Part shown: positions 35,010-42,487 of the stretch, piece by piece
How positions within the stretch are numbered: the stretch's first letter is position 1
Layout: each line of letters begins with the position of its first letter
DNA from: Corynebacterium tuberculostearicum
GTDB lineage: Bacteria > Actinomycetota > Actinomycetes > Mycobacteriales > Mycobacteriaceae
DNA: 64,000 bases
Direction: 5' to 3'
NCBI RefSeq assembly: GCF_016127015.1
Contig: NZ_CP065972.1
Coordinates: forward strand, 1,984,001-2,048,000
Notes under the pieces: generated by a model
The model's database searches: none
What the model was told of the DNA's origin: nothing
Seen by the model: only the letters and a program-made list of their open reading frames with translations
Program-made: the position numbers and the translations under genes

Positions 35010-35050
35010 GTTAACCTGTCGTTAACTTTACTGGTTAACGGTGGGTTAAG
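35010..35050. promoter_or_regulatory. phased GTTAAC array
   Basis: GTTAAC at 35010, 35021 and 35034 and GTTAAG at 35045; spacings 11, 13 and 11 bases put them roughly on one helix face. They lie 41-81 bases upstream of the ArsC-like start and overlap where its -35 would be, as expected for a cooperative operator. Confidence 0.55.
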
Positions 35051-35132
35051 TCAAACGGTTGGGAGAAGCCCAATAGTTTTCTGTGCCGAAAATGCGGGGC
35101 TAAGTAGCAAAAGGGCATGCCTATACAAAAAG

Positions 35133-35166
35133 GACAGCACCGAGACGGCTGTGCCTCGGTGCTGTC
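35133..35166 (-). terminator. orphan hairpin, terminator-like on minus strand
   Basis: Perfect 12-bp stem, GACAGCACCGAG (35133-35144) with CTCGGTGCTGTC (35155-35166). On the minus strand it is followed by CTTTTTGTAT, a terminator tail. No minus-strand gene ends here, so it may be what remains of a lost gene, or it may end antisense transcripts. Confidence 0.6.
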
Positions 35167-35331
35167 TTCGAAGATCTTCTAGCCGAACTAGAAGTCTTGG
35201 GAAAGCAGTTACAGTACTTGTCTGCAACTTTCTCAGTTAGTATGGCAGGAACGGAGGATTTTGTAAACCGCGCGACGAGACTCATTAAAAATTCCCCCGA
35301 AAGGCCGCGCCGTACGTTAAGGAGGCCATTC

Positions 35332-36069
35332 GTGAGAAACCACGAATGGGAAAGATTTGAAAGGGGATTAAGCCGTCCTCGACTCACACCGTACCTTGAG
35401 CGGGCAGGCCATGATCCTGAACTCGCGCTCGCCTTATACCGATGGAATATCGAAATCTCAGCAGCTTTTCTCGAGGTCCTTGCCCCTGTCGAGATTATTG
35501 TTCGTAACGCGATAGACCGCGAATTGAGGCTCTGGAATCGCCAACGCAGGCAACCCGATGGATCCTCGTACGGCCCAGACTGGACAATCAATCCCGCGAC
35601 TCAACTCGCATCACTGAAACGAACATTGTCAGAAGCGACCCGGCAAGCAAGGAAGTCAGCGCGTTCACGTCCTACTTATCACCCACGAAAGTCCACCGAA
35701 GTTACACACGACGATATTGTTGCTCAATTGAGCTTCGGCGTATGGCCGCGCCTGCTTCCTCCAAGCCAACCGAACAATAAAAAGAAGCAGATCCTTTGGG
35801 ATTACGCCCTAGTCCGTGCTTTTCCTTACGCAGCCCACAATTCTGTCAGTGGAGTCCTCAAGCAACCTGCAGTAGAACTCGTCTACGAACGATTGCACCG
35901 GCTTGCTCAGCTACGAAATCGCGCCGCACACGTAGAAAACCTTCTCGACTCCAACCCGCATGCGCGACTGCACGATGCAACAGAAATAGTTCGTTACATA
36001 GATCCAGGCCTCCGTAGCTGGGTAAAGGACCTTTCCCGAGTGGAAGACATCGCCCGCCGTCGACCATAG
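35332..36069 (+). CDS. Abi family (HEPN-type) protein
   Basis: 245 residues from GTG 35332, preceded by AAGGAGG with six-base spacing; the frame extends to TTG 35197 without any such site. The start RPRLTPYLERAG...ALALYRWNIEISAAFLEVL...VRNAIDREL is typical of Abi_2/AbiD-F proteins. The RX4H motif of HEPN ribonucleases is RNRAAH (R195-H200). Abi proteins of this kind stop phage growth by RNA cleavage and host arrest. No antitoxin is visible next to it. Lower GC than the chromosome around it fits horizontal arrival. Confidence 0.78.
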   Translation: MRNHEWERFERGLSRPRLTPYLERAGHDPELALALYRWNIEISAAFLEVLAPVEIIVRNAIDRELRLWNRQRRQPDGSSYGPDWTINPATQLASLKRTLSEATRQARKSARSRPTYHPRKSTEVTHDDIVAQLSFGVWPRLLPPSQPNNKKKQILWDYALVRAFPYAAHNSVSGVLKQPAVELVYERLHRLAQLRNRAAHVENLLDSNPHARLHDATEIVRYIDPGLRSWVKDLSRVEDIARRRP

Positions 36070-36169
36070 CTGGCTCACGATTCTTCAGCCTGAGCACGAA
36101 ACAAAAGCCCTAGCTAACTTATGCATTGCCTTCACGGCATGACGCCTGAACCGGTATCTCACAATTGTG

Positions 36170-36215
36170 TCTCTAGCGGAATTGGTGACGCGTTTTAAGG
36201 CGCGTCCTGGCTACT
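36170..36215 (+). other. tRNA-Leu-like fragment, not an intact tRNA
   Basis: AGCGGAATTGGTGACGCG resembles the D-arm of tRNA-Leu with one base missing and is followed by an ACGCG/CGCGT stem with a loop TTTTAAGG. No T-arm or matching acceptor stem follows. It could be a relic of an attachment site or chance. Confidence 0.2.
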
Positions 36216-36250
36216 CTCGCCCAAATCCCGCTGCCACGCCCACACGCACA

Positions 36251-36263
36251 TACACTTAAATCA
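36251..36263 (+). promoter_or_regulatory. leaderless -10 for DUF5129 copy 2
   Basis: TACACT (TAnnnT form) at 36251-36256 ends six bases before the ATG at 36263, which has no Shine-Dalgarno, the arrangement of leaderless actinobacterial transcripts. Confidence 0.45.
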
Positions 36264-37624
36264 TGCGCATTCTCCCCGTCCTCACCGCCGCGTCCTTGCT
36301 CTTCCTTGGCCCTGCCGCGCCCGCCTTCGCGTTGGAGCCCTCCGCCGTCACCCTCGATGACCAGGCGGACATCCTGACGCCCGAGGAAGAATCCCAGCTC
36401 AAGGAGAACGCCAGCAACGTCACCCTGCCCCAGAGCGTCACCGCCATCGACTTCGTCACGTTTGAAAGCAACGACGATAATCTCAATGACACCGTACGCT
36501 TTTATACCGGCGACCACGGGCTCCATGACGCCTCTGGCGAGAAATACGCCGACAGTCACCTCATCGTCGCCGTGGGCATGAACCCGCGTCGCATGGGTGT
36601 CTACGCCGGCGAGAACGTCGCAGGCGACCTCAACCTCCGCGATGAGAAGCGTCTCAAGGCAATTACCGACGAAATGCGCGGGCTCCTCGCGGACGAGAAG
36701 TACAAGGACGGCATGCTCCGCGGCGTGCAGGCCGCTGCCGATACCACTCTCACCGCCAAGGACTCCAACGACGGCCACGTGGGCGGCATTATCGGCGGCA
36801 CCGTCGGCGTCCTCGGCCTCGGTGCTCTGGGCGCTGCACTAGCGGCCACCCGCAAGAAGAAGGCCAAGAAAGCCCGTGAGGACTGGGACTACATCCTGGC
36901 CCACCACGGCGACATCGCGCAGCGCCTCGATCAGATCAACGTCCGCGCCCATTCGCTCAGCTCTCCCCTGGCGAATGACACGCTGCGCCAGCAGTGGGAG
37001 GAGATTCGCTCCCGCTTTGTCGACGCCCACTCACGCATGACGGGCTTCGACGGACTCACCTCAAAGTCCCCGGACAGCGAGTTCCGTGACTGTGCACCGC
37101 GCATCGCGGACGCTCGCGCCGCCGTCGAAGCCACGGTGAACGCCGAGTCCAATATCGAACAGCTCGCCCGCATGGAGCACGGCAACACCGAAGTCCGCCG
37201 TCGTGAGCTCACGGATCTTCATGAAGACGTCCTCGCCGCCACCACCAAGGCGGAGGGGGATCTCAAGGTCAAGCTCGAGGCGCTCGAAACCCGCGTCCTG
37301 GAGCTGCGGAAATACATCGATGCCCCCGAATTCATGGACACCTACGCCGGCATCCTCGGCGATTACAAGGTCCTCATCGACGCGCTCCAGGACCAGCTCT
37401 ACGCTGCCTCCAACATCGACCGCGAGGACCACAGCGCCGCCACGCTTGCCGATGCCGCCTGGCGCCCCGGCGTCGGCTCTTACTATGTCCCTTATGTCGT
37501 CATCAACGACTGGCACCAGTCGGACGTCGCCGCCCACGCTCAGGCAAGTTCGGGTTCTGGCGGCGTCTCCACGGGCTACTCCTCCGGCGGGTTCTCCGGC
37601 TCGGGCGGATCCAGCTCGTTCTAA
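36263..37624 (+). CDS. DUF5129/TPM-like secreted membrane-anchored protein, copy 2
   Basis: 453 residues: signal peptide (cleaved about AFALE, residue 24), TPM-like domain (about 28-165), transmembrane helix (GGIIGGTVGVLGLGALGAALAA, about 173-194) followed by KKKAKK, a long helical region to about 390, and a Gly/Ser-rich tail (GSGGVSTGYSSGGFSGSGGSSSF) like those of TPM proteins. It is a paralogue of 33123-34385, which lacks the tail. Function unknown. The decayed phosphatase gene follows 11 bases later. Confidence 0.75.
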   Translation: MRILPVLTAASLLFLGPAAPAFALEPSAVTLDDQADILTPEEESQLKENASNVTLPQSVTAIDFVTFESNDDNLNDTVRFYTGDHGLHDASGEKYADSHLIVAVGMNPRRMGVYAGENVAGDLNLRDEKRLKAITDEMRGLLADEKYKDGMLRGVQAAADTTLTAKDSNDGHVGGIIGGTVGVLGLGALGAALAATRKKKAKKAREDWDYILAHHGDIAQRLDQINVRAHSLSSPLANDTLRQQWEEIRSRFVDAHSRMTGFDGLTSKSPDSEFRDCAPRIADARAAVEATVNAESNIEQLARMEHGNTEVRRRELTDLHEDVLAATTKAEGDLKVKLEALETRVLELRKYIDAPEFMDTYAGILGDYKVLIDALQDQLYAASNIDREDHSAATLADAAWRPGVGSYYVPYVVINDWHQSDVAAHAQASSGSGGVSTGYSSGGFSGSGGSSSF

Positions 37625-37635
37625 GGAGGACTCAC

Positions 37636-38106
37636 ACGACTCATTTGTTTATCGTTCGTCACGGCGAAACCGCCTGGTCGCGCACCAGCCAGCACACCTC
37701 AACCACGGATCTGCCGCTCACCGAAAAGGGCCGCGAGCAAGCGAAGACGCTCACGGCTGTCCTCGACCCTGACCAATTCGACACGGTTTACTGCTCTCCC
37801 CGCCTGCGCGCACAGGAAACCGCCCAGCTCGCCGGATTCTCGGGCTATCAGGTCACCGAGGACCTCGCCGAGTGGAACTATGGCCAGTACGAAGGAAAGA
37901 CCCGTCAGGATATCATCGCCACCATTCCCGACTAGCAGATCTGGACCCACAGCCACGCCCTGCGCGTGCTCGCGATGACGTGGGTGGGCATGCCCCTGAG
38001 CTTCGGCTCGCAGCTCCCCCTCGACACCGCGACCGCCTCACTCCTCGGCCACTACCGCGGCCGCCGCGCACTCAAGAAGTGGAACAGCCGCGTGGGCAGG
38101 CTTTAG
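37636..38106 (+). pseudogene. decayed histidine-phosphatase (phosphoglycerate-mutase-like) gene
   Basis: AAGGAGG (37623-37629) is followed at normal spacing by ACG where ATG is expected, then LFIVRHGETAWS, the catalytic RHG motif. An in-frame TAG at 37933 replaces the expected Trp in TIPDWQIW. Reading on in the same frame gives QIWT joined directly to HSHALRVLAMTW, so about 55-60 residues between are missing, then the normal C terminus to TAG 38104. Three separate lesions (start, stop, deletion) show that it is dead. An intact relative is at 62199. Confidence 0.85.
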
Positions 38107-38528
38107 GCCGACACCTGCGGCACCAGCGTGCCGTCTTCTCGTTCTTCGACGAACGTCACCACAACATTGAATGCATCAACCGGCAGCTGGAAATCTCCGG
38201 GAACGCCCTGACGGTTGACGTACTGAGGCGGCAGCGGGAGCACAGATTCGACCAACTGCTCGACAACCTTGTCGTCGACGCTTGCCACGGTCACAGCCCC
38301 CTCGAGCACCTGCCCATTGGGGCCGTGCAGTTGGAAGCGTTTCGGGTACGTCCGCTGCGGAACCGTATAGAAATCAGTCGGCGCGAGTTCTTTCATCATG
38401 GCCCGCAGTGACTCGGCGTCGCCATTGAACGCATAGGGCTTCACCGCATAGGTCGCTGAAAGACCGCCCTCGGAGTAGAAAACCCACACGTTAAATCCGA
38501 CTTCGGGATTCGGGCTAGCAACAGACAT
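38103..38528 (-). CDS. hypothetical protein, 141 residues
   Basis: ATG 38528 has AAAGGAC five bases upstream. No signal peptide or helix; a soluble mixed alpha/beta composition with several Val/Phe strands and a central LHGPNGQVLEG. I do not recognise the family. Its stop overlaps the end of the phosphatase pseudogene by four bases, suggesting that the deletion did not harm it. Confidence 0.6.
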   Translation of the reverse strand: MSVASPNPEVGFNVWVFYSEGGLSATYAVKPYAFNGDAESLRAMMKELAPTDFYTVPQRTYPKRFQLHGPNGQVLEGAVTVASVDDKVVEQLVESVLPLPPQYVNRQGVPGDFQLPVDAFNVVVTFVEEREDGTLVPQVSA

Positions 38529-38655
38529 TCCGCGTCCTTTCTCTCGATGACTGATGAATTTTGCGACTCAGGGTAGCGGAAGCACCCGACACCAGCTACC
38601 TATACCGTCGCCACACATTGCAGCAAGCAGCAGCGCCCACCCATTCGTTTCAGGG

Positions 38656-38694
38656 TTAAGATAAGCGGCCTTAAGCACCCTTAAGGACGTTTAA
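38656..38694. promoter_or_regulatory. TTAA-box array before the restriction-modification operon
   Basis: TTAA cores at 38656, 38671, 38681 and 38691 (GTTAAG, CTTAAG, CTTAAG, TTTAAC; spacing 15, 10, 10), including a CCTTAAG direct repeat. They lie 114-152 bases before the first gene of the operon. Confidence 0.4.
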
Positions 38695-38807
38695 CAATGT
38701 ATTTTCGGGCGATTGCACCAAAGTTCCCTTATGGTGAATAGCAGAGCAATCAGCAATGACTGTTCGCCCCTATTCCCCATCGCTCCCCCTACGAAAGGAG
38801 GCACACC

Positions 38808-40802
38808 ATGACCGCCACCATGACGCTCGCCGACATCGCTCGCATGACCGGCGTCGCACGCCCTGCGGTCAACGAGTGGATCCAGCGCTTTAATGCAGAA
38901 TCCGACTCCCCCTTCCCCACCCCCTACGAAGAACATGACGGCCGCCCCTACTACGCCGTCGCCGATGTTCAAGACTGGCTGCGCACAACGCAGCTCGGCC
39001 ATCGTGCTACCGCAGTGAATGATGCGCTCTTCCACTCTTCTCTCTACCAGATGTTGCTCAGCCACCCTGCCCACGCCGCGCTCAGCCTCGTACAGTGCAG
39101 CACAGGTTTCGAGGCGCCTTCCCTTGATTACTCCGCCGAGGTCATAGACGCCCTCACTGCCTCATACGAACGCGCCGCAGACAGCACCCCTACTGCCGTC
39201 TCGCGCGCCGACATCAACGAGGCAGCTGAGCTCGTCACCGAGGCGGCTTTCACGCCTGCCGCAGCACTGGCTCGGCTTGCGCACGATCTCGGCGCTCAAC
39301 GTCAGGTACTGCTGTCTTCTCGCTTCTCTGCGCGCGTAACCTCCGCTTTGAAAGAAGCCCTCACTGTTGCAGGTCCTGCACCGCTCATCATCCCTACTGA
39401 TGAATACAGCCTGGGACTCGTCGCAGACTTGGTCCGTAGCCTCACGGAACCGATGTCACTCACCATCGGTTATCGGAAGGAGTGCGCTCCCGCCTCTCTC
39501 TTCTGGGCTGAACTGGCGTGCCGCAACGTGGAGTTCCTCGACGTCAGCGAGGAGATCCCCTCGGATTCTTTCATCGTCCGTGCGACGCCTGCACAGACGG
39601 AAGAAGCCCAAGCGTACTTCGACGGCCTCCAGGATTGGCTCGACCACTTGGATGACCGTGGCGCGCTCCTCTGCGTATCCTCCGCAGGCTTACTCATCGA
39701 AGATTCCGCAGCGCAGAGTATCCGCCGGCGTTTCCTCGCGCCGACAGAAACCGGCGCACTGGCCCCGCTCCGCTACAGCGCGCGCCTGCCCCGCGGCATT
39801 TTCCCTGACCGTGGCCAACAGCAAGGCGCCTTGTGGATCTTCAAGCGCCCCAACCGCGCTGCAGTCGGCAACTCCGCCGACGCACCAGTAGTGCTCGCCG
39901 ATGTACCCGACGTAACCGCGCCCGGACTCATCTCGGACTGGGTCACCATGCTTACCACTCCGGACGATGCTCTCAAGCACACCTTTGTGCGCGGCCGCAC
40001 ACTGCGTGCCGCCTCTGCATGGCGCAGCCGCACTCATTCTCTTGATGATTCCGTCTTTACTAGCAAGTCAACAGCGTCGGCTGCTGACCTCATCCACACC
40101 GCGCATCAGGCCGGATGGGACATCAGCTCTGTAGGACTCGAGGACACGCAGCCAAAGGTCGGCATGCGTGCCGACACTGAGTCCACTCGGATTGAGTACC
40201 GTCCTTGGAAAGCCGCAACTAATGCGCGGACTGGAGTTCTTCAGAAACTCAGCGGCTCTCGCGTCTCCGACAAGGATCTCGCTCCGAACGCAGTTGCAAC
40301 GCTGGAACTCATCGGCGCGCCAGAAATCCTGGAACACGTTCCGCAAGGCACTCGATGCATCGACCGTCTGCAATTAGACGACATTGCACCCCGCGGTGTT
40401 CTCACAGAGCCCGGGGACGTTGTCTTCATTAAGAGCCCTACGCCACGTGCTCTCATCGATGAAGAAGGTGGCAAGCTCCTCACGGCTCCTGCCCAAGCGT
40501 TGCGGTGCCGCACCTTCCGCGGGCGCAGCAAGACTCCCCTTGAGAAGGTTTGCATCCCGTACCTCGTGGCGAAAGCCATCAACGAGGCCACATCCTCGGA
40601 GCTGAGCTCGCTGTACTTCCCCGTCTTTCCACGTCGGAATGCGAAGCACCTCGGCTCGGTGGAACACCAGCTCCGCGCACGACGCCAGCAGCTCTTAGAA
40701 CAGTTACATAGCCTCGATGAACTTGAGCACGGCCTCGTCATGTCGATAGGTACCGGTGCTGTCACCATCGCTGAATCTCGTGGACAATCCCCGCCAGGCT
40801 AA
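38808..40802 (+). CDS. HTH plus degenerate N6-methylase plus TRD-like fusion, first gene of type I RM operon
   Basis: 664 residues; GAAAGGAGG lies six bases before the ATG. Residues 5-60 are a MerR/excisionase-type HTH. Residues about 145-350 follow the N6_Mtase layout (ALLCVSSAGLLIEDSAAQSIRRRFL then LPRGIFPDRGQQQGALWIFKR, as in the end of HsdM cores), but motif I (DPxCGSGG) reads IIPTDEYSLG and NPPF reads VRATPA (257-262), so methylation is unlikely. Residues about 500-600 resemble an HsdS target domain (GDVVFIKS..., YLVAKAIN), followed by a coiled end. The gene precedes hsdM by 53 bases. Role unknown: controller, DNA-recognition adaptor or decoy. Confidence 0.7.
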   Translation: MTATMTLADIARMTGVARPAVNEWIQRFNAESDSPFPTPYEEHDGRPYYAVADVQDWLRTTQLGHRATAVNDALFHSSLYQMLLSHPAHAALSLVQCSTGFEAPSLDYSAEVIDALTASYERAADSTPTAVSRADINEAAELVTEAAFTPAAALARLAHDLGAQRQVLLSSRFSARVTSALKEALTVAGPAPLIIPTDEYSLGLVADLVRSLTEPMSLTIGYRKECAPASLFWAELACRNVEFLDVSEEIPSDSFIVRATPAQTEEAQAYFDGLQDWLDHLDDRGALLCVSSAGLLIEDSAAQSIRRRFLAPTETGALAPLRYSARLPRGIFPDRGQQQGALWIFKRPNRAAVGNSADAPVVLADVPDVTAPGLISDWVTMLTTPDDALKHTFVRGRTLRAASAWRSRTHSLDDSVFTSKSTASAADLIHTAHQAGWDISSVGLEDTQPKVGMRADTESTRIEYRPWKAATNARTGVLQKLSGSRVSDKDLAPNAVATLELIGAPEILEHVPQGTRCIDRLQLDDIAPRGVLTEPGDVVFIKSPTPRALIDEEGGKLLTAPAQALRCRTFRGRSKTPLEKVCIPYLVAKAINEATSSELSSLYFPVFPRRNAKHLGSVEHQLRARRQQLLEQLHSLDELEHGLVMSIGTGAVTIAESRGQSPPG

Positions 40803-40855
40803 TAACAGAGTTCAACATTCAAACGAACAAAACCCCGTTATATGTAAGGAGAAAA

Positions 40856-42487
40856 ATGACTAACTCAGTCAAGGATGAGCAGAACGTAGAGTCAGCCTCC
40901 GCCACCACCCTCAAAGAGCTCAAGGACACTTTATGGAAGGCAGCAGACAAGCTGCGCGGTTCCATGGACGCCTCCCAGTACAAGGACATCGTCCTAGGAC
41001 TGGTGTTCCTCAAGTACGTCACTGATGCTTTCGATGCCCGGCGCGCGGAGCTGCGTGCCGAAGGCGAGGAGCGCGGCGATAGCGAAGAGTACATCCAGGA
41101 AGACCTGGAGGATATCGACGCTTACCGTGAGAAGAACGTTTTCTGGGTCGACCCCATCGCTCGTTGGACCTTCCTGCGTGACAACTCGAAGGGCAAGACG
41201 GCGGACGCCGGCCAGGAGTACCAGTCCATTGGCAAGCTCATCGATAACGCGATGAAGCAGCTCATGCTGGACAATGAGTCGCTGTTAGGTACCCTGCCCA
41301 CGAACTTCGCCTCGGATAGCGTTGACCAGCGTCGTTTGGGCGAACTCATCGACTTGTTCAGCACCACGCGTTTCACCGCGGAGGGTCCCGAGCGTGCTCG
41401 CGATTTGCTGGGTGAGGTCTATGAATACTTCCTGGAGAAGTTCGCCCGTGCTGAGGGCAAGCGTGGCGGCGAGTTCTACACCCCGCGCCCCGTCGTCCGC
41501 ACTCTCGTAGAAATCCTGGAGCCGACCCAGGGTCGCGTTTACGATCCTTGCTGTGGCTCAGGCGGCATGTTCGTTCAGGCCGAGAAGTTCCTCGAAACCA
41601 CGGAGAAGGACCGCACTGCTCTGGCCATCTACGGTCAGGAGCTCAACGAACGCACCTGGCGCATGGCCAAGATGAACCTGGCTATCCACGCTATTAGCTC
41701 CGCTGGCCTCGGCGAGCGGTGGGCCGACACCTTCGCCCGCGACATCCATCCGGGCAAGCAGATGGACTACGTCATGGCCAACCCACCGTTCAACATCAAG
41801 GATTGGTCGCGCAGCGAGGAAGACACTCGCTGGAAGTACGGCGTTCCGCCTAAGCGCAATGCAAACTTCGCGTGGATGCAGCACATCATTTCCAAGCTCA
41901 CCTCTCAGGGTGAGGCCGGTGTTGTCATGGCCAACGGCACGATGACGTCGAACTCCTCCGGTGAAGGCGACATCCGCAAGGCCATGGTGGAAGACGACAT
42001 CGTCTCCTGCGTCATCGCACTTCCTGCACAGCTCTTCCGTGGTACGCAGATTCCGGTCTGCGTCTGGTTCTTCGCCAAGGACAAGAAGGCCGGTTCCAAG
42101 GGCACCATTGACCGCACGAACCAGGTGCTCTTCATCGATGCCCGCGAGCTCGGCCACATGATTGACCGCACGGAGCGCACCTTCAGCGACGAGGATATCC
42201 AGAAGATCGCCGACACCTTCCGCCTCTGGCGCGGCCGCACCTCCGCACCGAAGGACGAGGCCTACGAAGACATTGCTGGCTTCTGCAAGTCCGCCTCCCT
42301 CGACGACATCCGCGATGCTGACTTCGCCATGACCCCCGGCCGCTACGTCGGCTTCGCCGAGGTCGAGGAAGACGACGAGCCCATCGACGAGAAAATTGCC
42401 CGCCTCACCAACGAGCTCACCGCCGCGCTTGACGACGCCGCCCGCCTCGATCAGGTCGTCCGCGAACAGCTGGGGAGGTTGAAGTAA
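40856..42487 (+). CDS. hsdM: type I restriction-modification methyltransferase subunit HsdM
   Basis: 543 residues. N-terminal HsdM helical domain (about 15-165), SAM motif I DPCCGSGGMF (230-239), catalytic NPPF (309-312), then the core end LPAQLFRGTQIPVCVWFF. All the motifs that are lost in the upstream gene are intact here. It methylates adenine in the sequence chosen by HsdS and is part of the M2S1 and R2M2S1 complexes. Its stop shares one base with the hsdS start (TAATG). Confidence 0.96.
   Translation: MTNSVKDEQNVESASATTLKELKDTLWKAADKLRGSMDASQYKDIVLGLVFLKYVTDAFDARRAELRAEGEERGDSEEYIQEDLEDIDAYREKNVFWVDPIARWTFLRDNSKGKTADAGQEYQSIGKLIDNAMKQLMLDNESLLGTLPTNFASDSVDQRRLGELIDLFSTTRFTAEGPERARDLLGEVYEYFLEKFARAEGKRGGEFYTPRPVVRTLVEILEPTQGRVYDPCCGSGGMFVQAEKFLETTEKDRTALAIYGQELNERTWRMAKMNLAIHAISSAGLGERWADTFARDIHPGKQMDYVMANPPFNIKDWSRSEEDTRWKYGVPPKRNANFAWMQHIISKLTSQGEAGVVMANGTMTSNSSGEGDIRKAMVEDDIVSCVIALPAQLFRGTQIPVCVWFFAKDKKAGSKGTIDRTNQVLFIDARELGHMIDRTERTFSDEDIQKIADTFRLWRGRTSAPKDEAYEDIAGFCKSASLDDIRDADFAMTPGRYVGFAEVEEDDEPIDEKIARLTNELTAALDDAARLDQVVREQLGRLK

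Larger units (their letters stand above)
34970..35331. other. gene-free stretch: operator-like array and orphan hairpin
   Basis: 362 bases with no credible gene. It holds a GTTAAC array near the ArsC-like gene (35010-35050) and a strong hairpin (35133-35166). An in-frame upstream extension of the Abi ORF reaches TTG 35197 but lacks a ribosome site. Confidence 0.6.

Noticed and set aside
35197..35331. Upstream extension of the Abi protein to TTG 35197
   Set aside because: No ribosome site there, whereas GTG 35332 has AAGGAGG at six bases and family proteins begin near that point.
35121..35591. 156-codon minus-strand ORF that would end beside the orphan hairpin
   Set aside because: It overlaps the Abi coding region, reads through the hairpin itself before stopping, and shows no recognisable protein pattern.
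36170..36215. Intact tRNA-Leu gene
   Set aside because: Only a D-arm-like piece and a stem-loop; no T-arm, no acceptor pairing.
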